This document shows positions 1 to 8,984 of a stretch of DNA of 64,000 bases, one piece after another. This stretch comes from Chitinophaga fulva (GTDB lineage: Bacteria > Bacteroidota > Bacteroidia > Chitinophagales > Chitinophagaceae): positions 784,485 to 848,484 of the forward strand of contig NZ_JABBGC010000004.1 in NCBI RefSeq assembly GCF_012927205.1, in the 5' to 3' direction. Position 1 is the stretch's first letter; each line of letters opens with the position of its first letter. The translations under genes were made by a program, and so were the position numbers. The notes under the pieces were generated by a model. The model was not told the origin of the DNA. It was given only the letters and a program-made list of their open reading frames with translations, and searched no databases.

Positions 1-273
1 AGGCGCGCCAAAGGAAGTGGAGAAGGCGGCATATTCCTGGATGGCTTTTACCACCGGTTCATAGGCGTGCCCGAGGATCATAGGGCCCCAGGAATTGATA
101 TAGTCAATATACCTGTTGCCGTCCACATCATACATGAAGGGACCCTGGGCGCGTTGCATGAATACCGGTACACCACCTACGCTTTTGAATGCACGCACGG
201 GGGAGTTTACGCCGCCGGGGATGACCTCTTTGGCTTTCCCGAATAACATTTCACTTTTGCTGTAGCTGTACAT
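1..273 (-). CDS. hemL: Glutamate-1-semialdehyde 2,1-aminomutase, N-terminal part
   Basis: Only the first 91 codons are inside the window; the gene runs off the left edge. The family converts glutamate-1-semialdehyde to 5-aminolevulinate with pyridoxal phosphate. The visible part has the conserved N-terminal segment IPGGVNSPVRAF (residues 18-29) and the YIDYINSWGPMILGHA block (residues 55-70), typical of HemL rather than of general class III aminotransferases. The PLP lysine lies outside the window. It is the last visible gene of the leftward heme unit, 56 bases after hemB. The ATG at 273 is chosen because the family motif begins right after it; no strong ribosome site is visible. Confidence 0.93.
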   Translation of the reverse strand, partial: MYSYSKSEMLFGKAKEVIPGGVNSPVRAFKSVGGVPVFMQRAQGPFMYDVDGNRYIDYINSWGPMILGHAYEPVVKAIQEYAAFSTSFGAP

Positions 274-329
274 GAAAGGAAACTGTTTTATTTAGTTATT
301 TTTTTATTTTCTTATTGCAAGATACTGAA

Positions 330-1301
330 TTAAGCATTCAGCAGTCTTACTGCGTCTTTAGCGAAATAAGTGGCGATCAGGTCGGCACCGGCACGTTTAA
401 TGCTGGTCATGCTTTCCAGGATAGCCTTGTTCTCGTCGAGCCAGCCGTTGGCTGCTGCTGCTTTGATCATGGCGTATTCGCCGCTTACATGATAAGCACT
501 AACAGGAACGGTCGTACGGTCTTTGATGATGCGCATGATATCGAGGTAAGCCATGGCTGGTTTTACCATCACGATATCGGCGCCTTCTTCAATGTCCATC
601 AGGGTTTCCTTGATAGCTTCGCGGGAATTGGCGTAGTCCATCTGATAGGTCTTTTTGTCGCCGAAGCCGGGAGCGGAGTCCAGCGCATCGCGGAAAGGAC
701 CGTAGAAGCAGGAGGCATATTTGGCGCTGTAGGCCATGATACCTGTTTTGTCGAAACCATTTTGTTCGAGGATATTGCGGATGGCAAGGATACGGCCGTC
801 CATCATATCGCTGGGAGCTACGAAGTCGGCGCCGGCCTGTGCATGGCTGAGGCTCATGCGGGCCAGTACTTCCACGGTGGGGTCGTTCACGATTTCGATG
901 CCATCCACAATGCCATCATGACCGTAGGAGGAGTAAGGGTCCAGCGCTACGTCTGTCATAACCACCATATCGGGAACAGCATCTTTGATGCCGCGGATAG
1001 CACGTTGCATTAATCCATTGGGATTAACCGCTTCGGTACCTTTGTTATCTTTAACGCTATCGGGTGCTTTCACAAAAAGCAATACACTTTTGATGCCGAG
1101 GCTCCATAATTCTTTGGCCTCTCTGATGGTGAGGTCCAGTGAATACCGGAAATAGCCGGGCATCGAGCTGATCTCTTCCTGCACATTTTCTCCTTCAGTT
1201 ACAAACAGTGGGGCGATGAAATCGCTCGGCCGCAATATTGTTTCTGCTACCATTGCACGAATGGCAGGGGATACTCTCATGATTCTGTTTCTTCTGATCA
1301 T
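330..1301 (-). CDS. hemB: Delta-aminolevulinic acid dehydratase (porphobilinogen synthase)
   Basis: Condenses two 5-aminolevulinates to porphobilinogen in the cytoplasm. The length (323 residues) is normal. The two Schiff-base lysines are visible as K194 (MAYSAKYAS) and K247 (VMVKPAM). The metal loop at 117-130 reads DVALDPYSSYGHDG. The three cysteines that bind catalytic zinc in the E. coli type are absent, which places it with the aspartate-rich, magnesium- or potassium-dependent enzymes (family knowledge). It lies between hemF (43 bases upstream) and hemL (56 bases downstream) on the same strand, so co-transcription is likely. A second in-frame ATG at codon 8 is possible. Confidence 0.96.
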   Translation of the reverse strand: MIRRNRIMRVSPAIRAMVAETILRPSDFIAPLFVTEGENVQEEISSMPGYFRYSLDLTIREAKELWSLGIKSVLLFVKAPDSVKDNKGTEAVNPNGLMQRAIRGIKDAVPDMVVMTDVALDPYSSYGHDGIVDGIEIVNDPTVEVLARMSLSHAQAGADFVAPSDMMDGRILAIRNILEQNGFDKTGIMAYSAKYASCFYGPFRDALDSAPGFGDKKTYQMDYANSREAIKETLMDIEEGADIVMVKPAMAYLDIMRIIKDRTTVPVSAYHVSGEYAMIKAAAANGWLDENKAILESMTSIKRAGADLIATYFAKDAVRLLNA

Positions 1302-1344
1302 CTTAGGTAAGTTTTTGTGTTTGTTATTTTGAGATGATAGTGGA

Positions 1345-2271
1345 TCATCCGTTGTCCTGCATATTAATCCAGTCGCGCGGTTTCAGCCATTCCACCAGTT
1401 GTGCCTCCTGGCTTCCGGGCGCCGGATGGAAATCGTATTCCCAGCGGGCTACGGGCGGAAGGCTCATGAGGATGGACTCGGTACGGCCATTGGTTTTCAG
1501 TCCGAACAAAGTGCCGCGGTCGTGGATAAGATTGAATTCCACATAACGTCCACGTCTATACGCCTGCCAGCTTCTGTGAGCATCTGTATAGGGGATGTCT
1601 TTGGTTTTCTCCACAATGGGCAGGTATGCTTTCAGGAAAGCGTTGCCATTGGCTTTGGAGAAGGCGAAGAGGTCTTCGGCTGTTTTTTCCGCATTGGGAC
1701 GGAGGTAATCGTAAAAGATACCGCCGATGCCGCGGGCTTCGTTATTGCGGTGTTTATTTACGAAATACTCATCGCAATGTTGTTTGTATTTTGGGTAGAG
1801 GTCTGTGCCAAAGGCATCGCAGGCCTCTTTGAAAGTGCGGTGGAAGTGGCTGCCGTCTTTCTCTTCGAGATAGTACGGCGTGAGGTCGGCGCCGCCGCCA
1901 AACCAGCTGTCTTTCAGTTGTCCTTCGTGGTCGTATAATTCGAAGTAGCGGAAGTTGGCGTGTACGGTGGGCACGAACGGGTTGAGCGGATGGATCACCA
2001 GGGAGATGCCGCAGGCCATGAACTTGCTGTTGCTGACACCAAACTGTTGCGCCATTACTTCGGGCAGGTCGCCATGTACCACGGAGGTGCTGACGCCGCC
2101 TTTTTCAAACACGTTGCCATCGGCGATCACGCGGGAGCGGCCGCCACCGCCGCCGGGGCGTTCCCAGTGGTCTTCCCGGAAGGTGGCTTTGCCATCTATT
2201 TTTTCAAAGGCGCTGCAAATTTCATCCTGCAGGTCCCGTATAAAGGCGATGAATTCGTTTTTGATGCTCAT
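1345..2271 (-). CDS. hemF: Oxygen-dependent coproporphyrinogen III oxidase
   Basis: Uses O2 to decarboxylate two propionates of coproporphyrinogen III, giving protoporphyrinogen IX. The family blocks are all present: ERPGGGGGRSRVI (residues 37-49), the HPLNPFVPTVHANFRYFEL region with the catalytic-type histidine near 104, WFGGGADLTPYY (123-134), and YVEFNLIHDRGT later. I start at the ATG at 2271 (308 residues). The longer reading from 2319 would overlap hemE and adds a non-family extension; from 2271 the gap to the hemE stop is 7 bases. Having only the O2-dependent enzyme in this cluster fits an aerobic life style. Confidence 0.96.
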   Translation of the reverse strand: MSIKNEFIAFIRDLQDEICSAFEKIDGKATFREDHWERPGGGGGRSRVIADGNVFEKGGVSTSVVHGDLPEVMAQQFGVSNSKFMACGISLVIHPLNPFVPTVHANFRYFELYDHEGQLKDSWFGGGADLTPYYLEEKDGSHFHRTFKEACDAFGTDLYPKYKQHCDEYFVNKHRNNEARGIGGIFYDYLRPNAEKTAEDLFAFSKANGNAFLKAYLPIVEKTKDIPYTDAHRSWQAYRRGRYVEFNLIHDRGTLFGLKTNGRTESILMSLPPVARWEYDFHPAPGSQEAQLVEWLKPRDWINMQDNG

Positions 2272-2278
2272 GGTATGT

Positions 2279-3307
2279 TTAGCCGTGTGCTTTAACAGTT
2301 TCAACAAATGCTTTGGCATGATCTACCGGTACATTAGGCAGGATGCCGTGGCCGAGGTTGGCGATATAACGCTGGCGGCCGAAGCCTTTCAGCATTTCCT
2401 TCACTGATTTTTCAATTTCAGGGATGGGCGCCAGCAGTTTAGCCGGATCGAAATTGCCCTGCAGGGTGATGTTGCTGCCGGCAAACTGGCGCGCCAGTTC
2501 CGGTTTGATGCACCAGTCGATGCCGAGGCCATGGGCGCCGGTGGCAGCCATGTCTTCGAGCGCGAACCAGGCGCCTTTGGCAAATACGATGGTCGGGCAA
2601 ACATCTTTCATCGCTGCTACGATCTGGCGGATGTATTGCAGGGAGAACACTTCAAAGTCCTGCGGACTGAGCAGGCCACCCCAGGAATCGAATACCTGTA
2701 CAGTGTCTGCACCGGCAGCTACCTGTGCTTTCAGGTAGGCGATGGAAGTATCGGTGATCATCTGCAGCAGCTGATGCGCTACGGCAGGTTGCTGATAGCA
2801 GAAGGCTTTGGCTTCATCAAAGGTTTTGGAGCCTTTGCCTTGTACCATATAACAGAGCAATGTCCATGGAGCGCCGGCGAAACCGATCAGCGGCACGCGG
2901 CCGGCGAGGGTTTGTTTGGTAAGCTTCAGGGCATCGAATACATAATGCAGTCTTTCGTGTACATCGGGAACGCATAAACGTTGAAGGTCTTGTGCGCTTT
3001 TTACCGGTTGTGGCAGCAGGGGGCCTACTTTCTCTACCAGCTGTACTTCCATGCCCATTGCCTGCGGCACCACGAGGATGTCGGAGAAAATAATGGCGGC
3101 GTCAACACCTACCTGGTCCACCGGCATCACGGTGATTTCAGTGGCCAGTTCAGGATTTTCGCAGCGTTCAAAGAAGCTATATTTATCACGCAGTTTGATA
3201 TAATCCGGTAAATAGCGGCCTGCCTGACGCATCATCCATACGGGTGTGCGGGAAACAGTTTCGCCTCTAAGGGCCTTCAGCAATAAATCATTCTTCAATG
3301 CGCTCAT
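2279..3307 (-). CDS. hemE: Uroporphyrinogen decarboxylase
   Basis: Decarboxylates the four acetate side chains of uroporphyrinogen III to give coproporphyrinogen III. The signature PVWMMRQAGRYLP lies at residues 22-34, and VFDSWGGLLSP and the closing NLGHGILPNVP motif are present. The length is 342 residues from the ATG at 3307. That start overlaps the hemD stop as ATGA, a common coupling arrangement, so I prefer it to the upstream TTG at 3316. Cytoplasmic; fourth gene of the leftward heme unit. Confidence 0.97.
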   Translation of the reverse strand: MSALKNDLLLKALRGETVSRTPVWMMRQAGRYLPDYIKLRDKYSFFERCENPELATEITVMPVDQVGVDAAIIFSDILVVPQAMGMEVQLVEKVGPLLPQPVKSAQDLQRLCVPDVHERLHYVFDALKLTKQTLAGRVPLIGFAGAPWTLLCYMVQGKGSKTFDEAKAFCYQQPAVAHQLLQMITDTSIAYLKAQVAAGADTVQVFDSWGGLLSPQDFEVFSLQYIRQIVAAMKDVCPTIVFAKGAWFALEDMAATGAHGLGIDWCIKPELARQFAGSNITLQGNFDPAKLLAPIPEIEKSVKEMLKGFGRQRYIANLGHGILPNVPVDHAKAFVETVKAHG

Positions 3308-4053
3308 TCGTAGCAATTAATGTTGTTAAAGTAAAATATAGCTGTTTTCACCATGTAGTCTTCCCCGGTAGCGGGCGACATGATGATTTTGTTATCGGTA
3401 TATTCCCTCAGCAGGGTGGCGGTTGTTCTGCCAATCGCAAAACAAACGGTTTTCAGCGGCAGCCTGTTGGCGGAAAAGTAGCTTTTTACCGCGCTGGGAC
3501 TGAAAAACAGGATGCCATCGTATTCATCGGCCACCAAGGTGGGGGTGGGGATGTTTTCGTAGATCACATATTCGTTGACTGTGATGCCTGCATCCCGTAG
3601 GCTTCGCGGCAATTCATCCCTGCGCTGGTTGCCACAGAAGAAATGTACTTCGTTTATATTGCCCAGTGCAATGATAGCGGCTGCAAGGTCTTTGCCATAG
3701 GAGGCTTCAGCCAGTATTTTATTATTGGGCAGTTTTTGTTGAAGCAGTTTTTTTGTGTTGCCGTCTATACAACAAATGGGATTGGCGATGATATAAAAAG
3801 TAGCGTACTGATGAAGGTAGTATTTTGTGAAAACCCTTACAGCATGTGCGCTGGTAAAGACAAGCGGTGTATCGGTGTCATGACCGAATATGCGCATCAT
3901 ATTTTCATCGCCCAGCAGGTCATTGTTGATCAGCGGTTTTATCTGGATAAAATCCTGTACATCAATAGCAATGCCCTGTTCACCCGCTTCGGTGATCAGG
4001 TTGCCAGACAAGGGCCTGGTACACAGTACACGGTATTTGGCATTATCGGGCAT
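3304..4053 (-). CDS. hemD: Uroporphyrinogen-III synthase
   Basis: Closes hydroxymethylbilane with inversion of ring D to make uroporphyrinogen III. HemD sequences diverge strongly, so the call rests on size (249 residues), the two-lobe pattern with LVFTSAHAV near residues 64-72 and ILFFSPSAVKSY near 180-191 (the S/T-S-A-V elements of the fold), the closing AIGRTTATLL block, and its place between hemC and hemE. Its start overlaps the end of hemC by 11 bases and its stop overlaps the hemE start, which suggests translational coupling. Confidence 0.88.
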   Translation of the reverse strand: MPDNAKYRVLCTRPLSGNLITEAGEQGIAIDVQDFIQIKPLINNDLLGDENMMRIFGHDTDTPLVFTSAHAVRVFTKYYLHQYATFYIIANPICCIDGNTKKLLQQKLPNNKILAEASYGKDLAAAIIALGNINEVHFFCGNQRRDELPRSLRDAGITVNEYVIYENIPTPTLVADEYDGILFFSPSAVKSYFSANRLPLKTVCFAIGRTTATLLREYTDNKIIMSPATGEDYMVKTAIFYFNNINCYE

Positions 4054-4963
4054 TTCTGATTTCAGCTACTACTTCAGCGCCACCCTGGGCCATGATTTCT
4101 TCCGCTGCGGATCGGCCCAGGTGTTGTGCCTGTTCCAGCGGTACTTCGCGGCTGATGCTGAAGAACCGGGAGCCATCGAGGCTGCATAGTTCTCCGCTGA
4201 AGTGTACGGTATTGTTATGTATATGAGCGTACGCGCTGATAGGGGTGGTGCATCCGCCCATCAGGGTACGCAGGAATTCGCGTTCAATATGAGTGGCCAG
4301 GGCTGTTTCCGCATCATTAAAGGCGGCACAGGCTTCGCGGCAGAGCGTATCATCTTCGCGGCATACGGCCACTACAGCGCCTTGTGCGGGAGCTGGCAGC
4401 ATCCAGTCGAGATCGATGGAGTTGGAAGGGCGTACGTTGATCCGTTCCAGTCCGGCCACAGCGAAGATGGCGCCGTCCCAGTTTTCAGCTGCAAGTTTTT
4501 GCAGGCGGGTGTTGACGTTGCCACGCAGGTTGTGCAGCTGGTGTTGCGGGTATTTCCGCAGCCACTGTGCTTTGCGGCGTACGCTGCTGGTGGCGATGTT
4601 GGCCACATAGTCCGGCTGATCGAGGAAAGACGTATCGTTTTTATATACCAGCAGATCTTTTACCGGTCCGCGCTTTAATACGGCTGCCTGTATGATTTGT
4701 TGCGGTAGCTGTGTGGGCACATCTTTGAAAGAATGAACAGCAATGTCGATGCGGTTGTTCAATAGTGCCAGGTCGAGGCTTTTGGTGAAGATGCCCTGTA
4801 CACCGATTTCGTACAGTGGTGTAACGAGATCGATATCGCCTTCGCTTTTGATGGGCACCAGCGTTGTTTTATAGCCCTGTGCAGTGAGCAGGTCATTAAC
4901 CTGGTGAGCCTGCCATAAGGCCAGCTGGCTTTCTCTTGTGCCTATCCTGATAATTTTGTCCAT
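4043..4963 (-). CDS. hemC: Hydroxymethylbilane synthase (porphobilinogen deaminase)
   Basis: Polymerises four porphobilinogens into hydroxymethylbilane. The dipyrromethane cofactor cysteine is C238 in FLRTLMGGCTTPISAYAH. Substrate-binding blocks IRIGTRESQLALWQA (5-19), HSFKDVPT (77-84) and ATSSVRRKAQW (124-134) are intact. The length of 306 residues is standard. Five bases separate it from the hemA stop, and its 3' end overlaps hemD. Confidence 0.97.
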   Translation of the reverse strand: MDKIIRIGTRESQLALWQAHQVNDLLTAQGYKTTLVPIKSEGDIDLVTPLYEIGVQGIFTKSLDLALLNNRIDIAVHSFKDVPTQLPQQIIQAAVLKRGPVKDLLVYKNDTSFLDQPDYVANIATSSVRRKAQWLRKYPQHQLHNLRGNVNTRLQKLAAENWDGAIFAVAGLERINVRPSNSIDLDWMLPAPAQGAVVAVCREDDTLCREACAAFNDAETALATHIEREFLRTLMGGCTTPISAYAHIHNNTVHFSGELCSLDGSRFFSISREVPLEQAQHLGRSAAEEIMAQGGAEVVAEIRNAR

Positions 4964-4968
4964 GATGA

Positions 4969-6222
4969 TTAGTCCTGCTTGACGCCTGTCTCAAAAATAT
5001 CGTTGATCATGGCGATATACAGGTCGCTTTTGTCGGTTTCCTTGCGGACCTTGCCTGCCATGAGATTGATCATTTTCTGAATAATACGGGAAGATACTTG
5101 TTCCATGTCTTCCACTTTATAACCGGAGCCGTTTTTCTGTTGTTGTATTTCGCGGGTATGTATCTCCTGCAGTTTGTCTTTTACCGCTTTGAGTACAACG
5201 GCATGTTTGCGCATTTTGTACCAGTACAGGAATTCCGCCATATGCTCCTCGATAATGGAGAGGGCCTTGGGAACTTCACCCAGCCTGTTTTGCAGGGTTT
5301 CGTCCTGTACTTTCGACAGCTCGTCGACGTTGATCAGGGAGACATGTTCCAGATCGCCTACGGCTGATTCCACGTTGAAAGGAATGGAGAGGTCGACGAT
5401 CAGTTTTGGAGAAGACTGATGGAAATGGGATGCCAGTACGGTCGGTTCGGGAGCGTTGGAGGCAACGAGCACCACATCGGCAGCCTGCATTTCAGCGACC
5501 ATATTTTCATAGGGCGCGTAACGCAGTCCGTGTTGATCGGCAAAATCAGCCGCCACCTGAAGGGTGCGGTTGATGAGGGTTACCTCTTTTACGCCGAGGT
5601 ATTCTATCATGTTCTTGCAGGTGTTACGGCCTATTTTGCCTACACCTACCAGCACAATTTTTTTATCACGGATGTCCGGGCACCGGCGTTCGAGCAGGCG
5701 TACCGTAGCGAATGCCACTGATACGGTGCCTTTGCTAAGGCCGGTTTCCGTCTTGATCAGTTTGGAGACTTGTAATACGCTGTTGACCAGCCTTTCGAGG
5801 AAACTGCCGAGGCATTGATGTGCTTTAGCAAATCTGGCAGCAATGCGTATCTGGCCGACAATCTCATAATCACCAAGGATCTGGGAATCAAGGCCGGTGC
5901 CTACCTGGTACAGATGACGAATGGCTTCTTCACCGGATTTGATGTACGCCAGTTCTTCCAGCTGTACACGATCGCCGTTTGTTTCGCGGGACAACAGATT
6001 TAACAGATCGCCAGGTGTATTGGCGAACCCGTATATCTCGGTTCTGTTACAAGTGGAGAGTACAAAGAGATCATCTAATTGCACAGTCCTGGCATGCTCC
6101 AGGAGTTGTTGGTATTGGGCCTGATTAATGGCGTATAATCCCCTGATAGCAGCGTCTGTTTTCTTATAGTTGATCCCAACGATATGAAAATTTGCTATTT
6201 CTTTTGAGTGACTGACCTGCAT
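4969..6222 (-). CDS. hemA: Glutamyl-tRNA reductase
   Basis: First committed step of C5 heme synthesis: NADPH-dependent reduction of glutamyl-tRNA to glutamate-1-semialdehyde. The catalytic cysteine is C58 in VLSTCNRTEIYG, the NADPH fold shows KIVLVGVGKIGRNT, and a C-terminal dimerisation domain follows. I start at the ATG at 6222 (417 residues). The longer reading from 6273 runs through a good promoter (-7 element 6246-6253), so it probably lies upstream of the transcript start. It is the first gene of the seven-gene leftward unit, whose flux it usually controls. Confidence 0.95.
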   Translation of the reverse strand: MQVSHSKEIANFHIVGINYKKTDAAIRGLYAINQAQYQQLLEHARTVQLDDLFVLSTCNRTEIYGFANTPGDLLNLLSRETNGDRVQLEELAYIKSGEEAIRHLYQVGTGLDSQILGDYEIVGQIRIAARFAKAHQCLGSFLERLVNSVLQVSKLIKTETGLSKGTVSVAFATVRLLERRCPDIRDKKIVLVGVGKIGRNTCKNMIEYLGVKEVTLINRTLQVAADFADQHGLRYAPYENMVAEMQAADVVLVASNAPEPTVLASHFHQSSPKLIVDLSIPFNVESAVGDLEHVSLINVDELSKVQDETLQNRLGEVPKALSIIEEHMAEFLYWYKMRKHAVVLKAVKDKLQEIHTREIQQQKNGSGYKVEDMEQVSSRIIQKMINLMAGKVRKETDKSDLYIAMINDIFETGVKQD

Positions 6223-6245
6223 GTTCTTGAATAAGCTTCCGGCTG

Positions 6246-6274
6246 CAAAAATACTTGGATACGCCGCAAACAAA
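6246..6274 (-). promoter_or_regulatory. Bacteroidota-type promoter of the hem operon
   Basis: Read on the minus strand, TTTG at 6274-6271 and TATTTTTG at 6253-6246 are 17 bases apart, matching the Bacteroidota consensus (-33 TTTG, -7 TAnnTTTG). The expected transcript start is near 6240, leaving a leader of about 18 bases to the hemA ATG at 6222. This is the main reason for rejecting the longer hemA start. Confidence 0.6.
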
Positions 6275-6473
6275 GGGTTTAGGCTGTCATTAGTGTGTCA
6301 TTTCTCCTACTGGTGTTCAGTACGATGAAAAAATGATTTTTATCAGGTTTTGCATGCTTCGGGTACTGTGGCGGATGGAGGCACGAATATACGAAAAATA
6401 CCACCGTATTCATTACAAACACATGACATTTGAGCCGGGAGCATGGCTTACAGGCCCCTTTCTGAAAAAGCAT

Positions 6474-6500
6474 TTTGTGTGGATTTGTTATTTACTTTTG
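6474..6500 (+). promoter_or_regulatory. Probable hemH promoter
   Basis: A perfect -7 element TACTTTTG (6493-6500) lies 18 bases upstream of the hemH ATG. A TTTG at 6474-6477 precedes it by 15 bases, slightly short for the -33 element. It fits starting hemH at 6519 rather than at 6333. Confidence 0.5.
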
Positions 6501-6518
6501 CAGCAATTTATAAAGCAC

Positions 6519-7562
6519 ATGGTATCTAAATCTGAAGTTGGCATTATTCTGATGAACCTGGGGTCGCCCGATAGCACGGCAGTTCCTGATGTAAAACGTT
6601 ATCTGCTGGAGTTTCTGATGGACAAGCGTGTGATTGATTATCCATGGCTGTTCCGTAAAATACTGATAGAAGGGATCATTGTTCCGCGCCGTGCTGAGAA
6701 GTCTGCCGAAGCTTATTCCTCTATCTGGTGGGAAGATGGTTCTCCGTTGATCGTACTGACAAAACAATTACAGGCGGCTGTGCAGCATGATATGGACGTG
6801 CCGGTGGAAATAGCGATGCGTTACGGTAATCCGCATCCGGAAGTAGCGTTTGACAATCTGCTGAAAAAGAACCCGCAACTGAAAGAGGTGATCGTGTTGC
6901 CTTTATATCCGCATTATGCCATGTCTTCTTATGAAACAGCGGCGGAGTATGCGAAAGAAATCTACAAAAAGAAAAAATACAAGTTCAGACTCTCGATCAT
7001 TCCTCCTTTCTATGATGAGCCTGCCTACATCGATGCCGTAGCAGAGAGTATGCGCCCATTCCTGCAACAGCAGCATGATTATGTGCTGTTCAGCTACCAC
7101 GGCGTACCGGAACGGCATATCCACAAAGGCGATGTTACGGGTCATCATTGTATGAAGGTAACAGACTGCTGTCATGTGAAATCGGCGGCGCATCAGTATT
7201 GTTACCGGCACCAGGTGACGATTACGGCGGAACTGGTAGCCGCTAAACTGGGCCTGCCCCGCGAAAAATGGGGTATCTCTTTCCAGTCGCGCCTGGGCAG
7301 GGAAGAATGGCTGAAACCTTATACAGCCGGTCTATTGGAGACATTGCCTAAAGAAGGAAAGAAAAAGCTGCTGGTAGTATGCCCGGCATTTGTATCTGAC
7401 TGCCTGGAAACACTGGAAGAAATTGCAGTAGAAGGAAAACATTCGTTCATGAACAATGGTGGCGACAGTTTTACTATGATCCCCTGTCTGAATGTACATC
7501 CGATGTGGGTCAATGCTATCGTTAAGTACTGCAACCAGATCATGCAAGCGGAAACCGTATAA
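6519..7562 (+). CDS. hemH: Ferrochelatase
   Basis: Inserts Fe2+ into protoporphyrin IX, the last step to protoheme. The catalytic histidine is H194 in FSYHGVPERH; GIILMNLGSPDS (8-19) and VVCPAFVSDCLETLEE near the C terminus are standard family blocks. The length is 347 residues from the ATG at 6519; the upstream in-frame ATG at 6333 would add an unrelated 62 residues. A cysteine-rich stretch (C211, C217, C218, C228) follows the active-site histidine. Some bacterial ferrochelatases hold a [2Fe-2S] cluster; whether these cysteines do is inference. hemG follows 11 bases later. Confidence 0.96.
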   Translation: MVSKSEVGIILMNLGSPDSTAVPDVKRYLLEFLMDKRVIDYPWLFRKILIEGIIVPRRAEKSAEAYSSIWWEDGSPLIVLTKQLQAAVQHDMDVPVEIAMRYGNPHPEVAFDNLLKKNPQLKEVIVLPLYPHYAMSSYETAAEYAKEIYKKKKYKFRLSIIPPFYDEPAYIDAVAESMRPFLQQQHDYVLFSYHGVPERHIHKGDVTGHHCMKVTDCCHVKSAAHQYCYRHQVTITAELVAAKLGLPREKWGISFQSRLGREEWLKPYTAGLLETLPKEGKKKLLVVCPAFVSDCLETLEEIAVEGKHSFMNNGGDSFTMIPCLNVHPMWVNAIVKYCNQIMQAETV

Positions 7563-7573
7563 TCTTGTTCCAT

Positions 7574-8923
7574 ATGCCACAGAAACCCGTTTTGATCATC
7601 GGGGCCGGTATTTCCGGCCTGAGCATCGCCTATGAGCTGCAAAAAAGAGGCATACCTTATCAGGTGCTGGAAGCAGCCGGTCATAGCGGCGGTGTGATAC
7701 AGTCATTCAACAAGGAAGGTTTTGAACTGGACGCCGGTCCGAATACCATTGCCGCTACGCCGGAAACGATGGCGTTCCTGCAGGAAATCGGGCTGGAGCA
7801 GGAGATACTGCCTGCCGCCGCTGCCAGTAAGAACCGCTTTCTGGTGAGAAACAACCGGTTGCATGCTGTGTCGCCTCACCCGTTCAAGATCATGGGTTCT
7901 GATTATATCAGCCGCGGCAGCAAATGGCGCCTGTTTACCGAACGTTTCCGTAAACCCGCACCGGTACAAGGGGAAGAGACGGTGACGCATTTTGTGGAGC
8001 GCCGGTTCAACAAAGAAATAGCCGATTATTTATTCGACCCGATATTATCCGGTATTTATGCCGGTAACCCCGACCTGATGAGCATTGGCGAGGTATTGCC
8101 CGCTTTGCCGCGCTGGGAAAGGGAGTATGGCAGCGTCACCAAAGGCCTTATGAAAGAAAAGGGCGTGATGGCGGGCCGTAAGATCATCAGTCTGGCTGGT
8201 GGCAATCAAACGCTGACCAGGCGCTTGCAGGAAAAGTTGCAAACACCGGTACGTTTTCAGTGTACCGTAAAAAATATAGTAGTTTCCGCCGTTGGCGGTT
8301 ACCAGGTGATAACCGAAGAGCAGGGCCGTGAGGCCGTGCTGGAAGCAGACCGTATCATCCTGACTACGCCGGCTTATACCGCCGGGCGGCAGCTCGCGGG
8401 GCTGGACGAGGGACTGGCCGCTTTGCTGCAACAGGTGTATTATCCACGTATGGGCGTACTGCATTTGGGTTTCGATGCCAAAGCCCTGCCTCAACCACTG
8501 GAAGGCTTTGGTTTCCTCGTGCCGCATGCAGAAAAACTGCATTTCCTCGGGGCTATCTGCAATTCAGCCATCTTCCCTCATAAAGCACCAGACGGAAAGT
8601 TACTGCTGACCGTATTTACCGGTGGTTCCCGCCAGGAGCATTATTTCGATGAGCTGGGAACGGCGCAGCTCCAGGAAACCGTGATCAAAGAAATCCGTTC
8701 CCTGCTGGGGCTGACGGCTGCTCCTGTGATGCAGCATTTCAGTTTTATACAAAAGGCGATCCCGCAACTGAATATCGGACATGCAAAGTTGCGCAGTGCC
8801 GTTGCTGCTATGGAGCATAATTATCCCGGCATATTGCTGCGGAGCAATTTTGTGCAGGGAGTGGCTTTACCTGCACTGATACAGCATGCCGCATCGCTGG
8901 CAGATAAGCTGAAGAAAAATTAA
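7574..8923 (+). CDS. hemG: Oxygen-dependent protoporphyrinogen oxidase (FAD)
   Basis: Oxidises protoporphyrinogen IX to protoporphyrin IX with FAD and O2; this FAD type is also called HemY. An N-terminal dinucleotide fold reads VLIIGAGISGLSIAYEL (about residues 6-22), followed by GGVIQSFNKEGFELDAGPNT and a C-terminal GVALPALIQHA block that binds FAD. The ATG at 7574 is used rather than the TTG at 7565. It sits directly after hemH, so the two terminal heme steps are paired. An oxidase acting on coproporphyrinogen is the alternative, but hemF in the same locus argues for the protoporphyrin route. Confidence 0.94.
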   Translation: MPQKPVLIIGAGISGLSIAYELQKRGIPYQVLEAAGHSGGVIQSFNKEGFELDAGPNTIAATPETMAFLQEIGLEQEILPAAAASKNRFLVRNNRLHAVSPHPFKIMGSDYISRGSKWRLFTERFRKPAPVQGEETVTHFVERRFNKEIADYLFDPILSGIYAGNPDLMSIGEVLPALPRWEREYGSVTKGLMKEKGVMAGRKIISLAGGNQTLTRRLQEKLQTPVRFQCTVKNIVVSAVGGYQVITEEQGREAVLEADRIILTTPAYTAGRQLAGLDEGLAALLQQVYYPRMGVLHLGFDAKALPQPLEGFGFLVPHAEKLHFLGAICNSAIFPHKAPDGKLLLTVFTGGSRQEHYFDELGTAQLQETVIKEIRSLLGLTAAPVMQHFSFIQKAIPQLNIGHAKLRSAVAAMEHNYPGILLRSNFVQGVALPALIQHAASLADKLKKN

Positions 8924-8984
8924 TCAATGATTGTTTCGTAGTTGCCGTTTTTTTTGTTTAAATTCCATTATAAACTTCCACCAG

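Noticed and set aside
6333..6518. N-terminal extension of ferrochelatase
   Set aside because: It lies upstream of and through the promoter element at 6493-6500 and is unlike the family.
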